Source of the DNA: Chloroflexota bacterium
GTDB taxonomy: Bacteria; Chloroflexota; Anaerolineae; Promineifilales; Promineifilaceae
Length of the DNA stretch: 64,000 bases
Direction of reading: 5' to 3'
Assembly: GCA_017993775.1 (NCBI GenBank)
Contig: JAGOMA010000028.1
Span: 1 to 64,000 of the forward strand
In this document: positions 60,673 to 64,000 of the stretch, piece by piece
Numbering within the stretch: position 1 is the stretch's first letter
Layout: the number at the start of each line of letters is the position of its first letter
The notes under the pieces: model-generated
The model's database searches: none
What the model saw: the letters and a program-made list of their open reading frames with translations, nothing else
What the model was told of the DNA's origin: nothing
Made by a program: the position numbers and the translations under genes

Positions 60673-62394
60673 ATGAACATATTTAAGGAAACCGATGAGC
60701 CAATCAGGGCACAGAAACATCGGGAAATGGATGATTGCCTGTCCCGTTTGCAGGCAAATAAGGAAAAGTGGGCCAGACTTTCACTCCAAAACAAACGCCA
60801 ACTCTTACAGCAAATAGGCCGAAATCTAGCCGCGCAAGCTGCGCATTGGGTGGGGCAAACCAATGTTGCCCGGCACATAACCCCGGATTCTTTGTGGGCA
60901 GCAGAGGAGTGGTATGAAATTTACACCGTGGCGCGGGCGCTCCACGGCTATACCGCTTCCCTGGCGCTTTTAGACCAGGGCGTACAGCCACGTCCGCGAA
61001 AGGTGTGGACACGACCTGATGGGCAGGTTGTCGCCCAGGTTTTCCCCGCCGACCTTTATGATTACCTGCTGTTCAATGGCATTTCCAGCGAGGTCTGGAT
61101 GCAGCCCGGGGTCACTTTGGAGACTTTGCCGCAGCATGTCGGCTCTTTTTACCGCCAACCACACCCGTCAGGCGCAGTGGCCTTAATTTTAGGGGCGGGC
61201 AACGTTAACAGCATTCCCCCTCTGGATGCGCTCGACCGCCTGTTCAGGCATATGCAGGTGGCGCTGCTTAAGCTTAGCCCGGTCAACGCTTACTTGCAGC
61301 CACTGCTGGAGGCGATTTTTGCGCCCCTGATCCGCGCCGGGTTTCTGGTTATCACCACGGGCGATGCCGAGATCGGCAGCTATCTGGCCCACCATCCGGC
61401 GGTGGATGAGATTCACGTGACCGGCAGCGGGGACACCTATCAGGCGATTTTGTCCGGCCAGAGAAATGGGAACGTGCGGCCGTTGGCTGCGCCCAAACCT
61501 ATCACGGCCGAATTGGGCGGCGTGACCCCGGTTATTGTTCTGCCGGGGCGATGGACGGCCGCAGACATTCGGTTCCAGGCGGAAAATATCGCCACCATGA
61601 AGCTGTATAACTGTGGCTTTAACTGTATTTCCGCCCAACTGTTGGTACTCCCTGAACAGTGGCCGCAACAAGAGGCGTTGGTAACGGCCGTGCAACAGGT
61701 AATGCAATCTCTGCCGCCGCAGTATGCCTACTATCCAGGCGCCGCCCAGCGGCAGCAGGCGGTGCAGCAGATTTATCCTGAAGCTGTCCGATTGGGAGGC
61801 GAGGCAGCACGGACCGTCATCCCTACTCCGGCTGCCTCAGAAAGCAGCGATTACTGCCGCAGTACGGAGTTTTTTGGGCCGATGTTGGCGGTTATGACTT
61901 TGCCGGGGGAAACGGCCGTTTCCTTCTTGCAAAACGCCGTCACGCTCTGTAACCACTCGGTCGCTGGCACGCTGGGCATTGACCTGATCGCCCCGCCAGA
62001 CGTGCTGAAAACTGAGGCAGCGGCGGTAGATACGGCCGTTGCCGCGTTACAGTACGGCGCCATTGGCCTGAACGTCTGGTGTGGATTGGCCTACCGAATT
62101 ACCCAGAACCCCTGGGGAGCCTTCCAGTCGCCAGACACTGACGACGTGGGCAGCGGGCGTGGCGTCGTCCACAACACGCTCTTGTTTGATAGTCCCCAGA
62201 AAACTGTCCTGCGAGGCCGGTTTCGCCCATTCCCGCGTAGTTGGCGGCATGGAGACCCCGCCTTCATGCCCAAGCCTCCCTGGTTTGTCACCCACCGGCA
62301 GCGCCTGACGACAGCGCGTCGGGTCGCTCGATTTGCCCTCAATCCTGGCTATCTGCGCCTGCCAGGGATTTTTGCGGCAGCGCTGCGTGGGTGA
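60673..62394 (+). CDS. Aldehyde-dehydrogenase-family protein
   Basis: 573 residues. The start at 60673 follows CCGGAGG by five bases; the longer frame from 60553 has no family match. The NAD-binding and catalytic regions are recognisable: VALILGAGNVNSIPPLD near 177, IHVTGSGDTYQAILSG, AELGGVTPVIVL and the catalytic-type cysteine in YNCGFNCISAQLLVLPEQ near 314-331, followed by STEFFGPMLAVM. It is about 70-80 residues longer than a normal ALDH. No BMC encapsulation peptide is seen and it is 42 kb from pdu, so a role in the compartment is unlikely. Confidence 0.8.
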   Translation: MNIFKETDEPIRAQKHREMDDCLSRLQANKEKWARLSLQNKRQLLQQIGRNLAAQAAHWVGQTNVARHITPDSLWAAEEWYEIYTVARALHGYTASLALLDQGVQPRPRKVWTRPDGQVVAQVFPADLYDYLLFNGISSEVWMQPGVTLETLPQHVGSFYRQPHPSGAVALILGAGNVNSIPPLDALDRLFRHMQVALLKLSPVNAYLQPLLEAIFAPLIRAGFLVITTGDAEIGSYLAHHPAVDEIHVTGSGDTYQAILSGQRNGNVRPLAAPKPITAELGGVTPVIVLPGRWTAADIRFQAENIATMKLYNCGFNCISAQLLVLPEQWPQQEALVTAVQQVMQSLPPQYAYYPGAAQRQQAVQQIYPEAVRLGGEAARTVIPTPAASESSDYCRSTEFFGPMLAVMTLPGETAVSFLQNAVTLCNHSVAGTLGIDLIAPPDVLKTEAAAVDTAVAALQYGAIGLNVWCGLAYRITQNPWGAFQSPDTDDVGSGRGVVHNTLLFDSPQKTVLRGRFRPFPRSWRHGDPAFMPKPPWFVTHRQRLTTARRVARFALNPGYLRLPGIFAAALRG

Positions 62395-62410
62395 GAAGGA
62401 GAGATTTGCC

Positions 62411-63358
62411 GTGTCCTTTTCCCTGCGGATCGCCGACCCGCAAGCCGATTATCCGGCGCTGGTTGCGATGCTGAACCTGATAGAACCGGAACCGCTCAGC
62501 GCGACGCAATTGCGCGAGTGGGATGCGCCCGCGCCGGGCAAACTGCGCCGCCGCCTGATTGCCGGGCAAGACGGGGCCATCATCGGCTACAGTTTTGTCG
62601 GCCGCGAAGCTTTTGAGCCAGACGGCCGTTATCATCTCTGGCTCGCCGTCCACCCCCAACAGCGTCGGCGCGGCCTGGGCGCACAGCTCTATCACGAAGC
62701 CCTCGCCTTCGCCCGAACGCAAGGCGCCACCAGCCTCGCTTCCGAAGTGCAAGACAACGACCCGGACAGCCTGCGCTTCGCGGAAACACGCGGCTTCCAA
62801 ATCCACAAACACGCTTTTGAGTCGCGCCTGGATTTGCACGCCTTTGACCCGGCGCCTTTTGCCGGGCTTGTCGAAACGGTGGCTGCCAGCGGGATTCGCT
62901 TCACCACCCTGGCCGAAGAAGGCGACACCGAGGAAGCGCGGCGTAAACTGCATCGCCTCAACTATGAAACCCACCTCGACGCCCCGGACGCCAACGAAGC
63001 GTTCCCCGATTTCGCCGCCCTCAACGCCCTGTTCGACACGGTTGGCTGGTTCCGCGCCAACGGGCAAATCCTGGCGCTGGATGGGGGGCATTACGTTGGT
63101 CTGGCCGCATTGGGTTATTTTGCCCACACCAATGCCATGTACAACATGATGACCGGTGTAGACAGAGCGTATCGCGGGCGTAAAATCGCGCAGGCCTTGA
63201 AACTACTTGCCATTCAATACGCGCAGGCGTCTGGCGCGGCCTACATCCGCACCCACAACAACGCGCTCAATGCCCCAATGTTGGCTATCAATCGCAAACA
63301 GGGCTATCAGCCGTGTCCGGGCGTCTACCGGCTGCTGCTGTCTGGCCCACTTTTTTAA
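62411..63358 (+). CDS. Double GNAT acetyltransferase-like protein
   Basis: 315 residues starting from a GTG at 62411 with AAGGAGAG before it; an ATG start further upstream lies in the previous gene. Two GNAT folds can be read: the first has HLWLAVHPQQRRRGLGAQLYHEAL near 75-98 (acetyl-CoA binding RRRGLG), the second TGVDRAYRGRKIAQALKLLAI near 250-270 and ends TNALNAPMLAINRKQGYQPC-like sequence. The substrate is unknown. It overlaps nothing and continues an apparent operon with the serpin gene. Confidence 0.88.
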   Translation: MSFSLRIADPQADYPALVAMLNLIEPEPLSATQLREWDAPAPGKLRRRLIAGQDGAIIGYSFVGREAFEPDGRYHLWLAVHPQQRRRGLGAQLYHEALAFARTQGATSLASEVQDNDPDSLRFAETRGFQIHKHAFESRLDLHAFDPAPFAGLVETVAASGIRFTTLAEEGDTEEARRKLHRLNYETHLDAPDANEAFPDFAALNALFDTVGWFRANGQILALDGGHYVGLAALGYFAHTNAMYNMMTGVDRAYRGRKIAQALKLLAIQYAQASGAAYIRTHNNALNAPMLAINRKQGYQPCPGVYRLLLSGPLF

Positions 63359-63369
63359 AGGAGAAGCCT

Positions 63370-64000
63370 ATGTTCAGGCAAAATGGCAGGAAAGAAAGCG
63401 ACGCCGCAGTGGGGTCGCTCGTCGCCGATAACACCGCATTCGCCCTGGCCCTTTACCAAAAGCTGCGGGCGGAGTCAGGCAATCTCTTCTTCTCACCTTA
63501 CAGCATTTCTACTGCCCTGGCGATGACCTACGCCGGGGCGCGGGGCGAAACGGCGATGCAAATGGCCCAGGCGTTGCGTTTCCACCTCGACCCGCCCCAG
63601 CTTCATGCGGCGTTTGCCAACCTGGAGGCCACCATTAACAGTATCAGCGCCACAGGGCAGGTTCAACTCAGCGTGGCGAATGCGTTGTACCCGCAGCAAG
63701 GGTATCTGTTTCTGCCGGATTATCTGGCGTTGGTGGCTGCGTATTATGGTGCAAACATAACGGCCGTTGACTACCGGGACGCCGCAGCCGCGTGCCATCT
63801 AATTAACACCTGGGTTGCGGAGAAAACGGCGCAGAAAATCCAAAACCTCATCCCGCCCAGCATCATTGATGCCTTGACAATCCTGGTTCTGGTCAACGCC
63901 ATCTACTTCAAGGGGAATTGGGCTAGCCAGTTTGACCCGGACCTGACCGCCGACACGCCGTTCTGGTTTGAGCCAGAACAAAGCGTCTCGGCGCCGCTGA
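63370..64000 (+). CDS. Serpin (serine protease inhibitor), cut by window end
   Basis: The first 210 residues of a serpin are present. Diagnostic pieces are FALALYQKL, NLFFSPYSISTALAMTYAGARGETAMQMAQAL near 38-69 and ILVLVNAIYFKGNW near 174-187, matching helix A-B and strand 3A of the fold. There is no signal peptide; the first 20 residues are polar, so a cytoplasmic or unconventional location is suggested. AAAGGAGAAG precedes the ATG. The reactive-centre loop lies beyond the window, so the target protease cannot be guessed. Confidence 0.92.
   Translation, partial: MFRQNGRKESDAAVGSLVADNTAFALALYQKLRAESGNLFFSPYSISTALAMTYAGARGETAMQMAQALRFHLDPPQLHAAFANLEATINSISATGQVQLSVANALYPQQGYLFLPDYLALVAAYYGANITAVDYRDAAAACHLINTWVAEKTAQKIQNLIPPSIIDALTILVLVNAIYFKGNWASQFDPDLTADTPFWFEPEQSVSAPL

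Noticed and set aside
1-64000. CRISPR arrays, tRNA or rRNA genes
   Set aside because: No regularly spaced direct repeats of 25-40 bases, and no tRNA-like cloverleaf or rRNA sequence was recognised in the gaps I read.

Overview
The window looks like chromosome of an uncultured or little-studied bacterium, most likely Chloroflexota (Anaerolineae/Ardenticatenia-like). This is inferred from moderately high GC, very large BTAD/kinase/NTPase/WD40 regulators, a mosaic gene style and decayed HNH genes; no rRNA or other marker gene is present to prove it. The palindrome ACGGCCGT (often AACGGCCGTT) occurs about 120 times by hand count, where about one is expected by chance. It behaves like a genome-wide iterated palindrome, comparable to HIP1 of cyanobacteria.

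Region 1 (about 0.2-18.6 kb) is a nearly complete B12-dependent 1,2-propanediol utilisation (Pdu) bacterial microcompartment locus. A minus-strand operon reads, in transcription order, PduU, PduV/EutP, PduA/J, PduB, PduC, PduD, PduE, PduG, PduH, a shell hexamer with an unusual Cys/His tail, PduL, a flavoprotein, PduN, PduO, PduP, PduS and PduT. A divergent plus-strand arm encodes a zinc alcohol dehydrogenase, a propionate/acetate kinase and EutJ. Together these convert a diol to aldehyde, acyl-CoA, acyl-phosphate and acid plus ATP, with alcohol as electron sink and with cobalamin repair and reactivation on board.

Region 2 (18.6-24.8 kb) holds a CoA-disulfide-reductase-like flavoenzyme, a GHKL ATPase, and a PocR-domain histidine kinase with an AraC-type response regulator. 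The kinase gene is preceded on its own strand by a cobalamin-riboswitch-like leader.

Region 3 (25.4-36.1 kb) is respiratory: an ArsR regulator, a triheme cytochrome, a split YeeE/TsuA-type sulfur transporter whose second half carries an in-frame TGA with a SECIS-like hairpin, a polysulfide/thiosulfate-reductase-like Mo enzyme (PsrABC-like), and a PocR-HTH regulator. A facing operon encodes a cytochrome b, a nine-site multihaem cytochrome and a Rieske protein. Diol fermentation and sulfur-compound respiration are therefore neighbours.

Region 4 (36.5-64 kb) is accessory: small enzymes, a 112-bp MITE with target duplication, cytochrome c/cupredoxin genes, two BTAD-family giant regulators (one fused to a kinase, an NTPase and WD40 repeats), a TetR-controlled NAD(P)H-binding pair with visible operators, two superfamily I helicases around decayed genes, an aldehyde-dehydrogenase-like protein, a double GNAT protein and a serpin cut by the window end.
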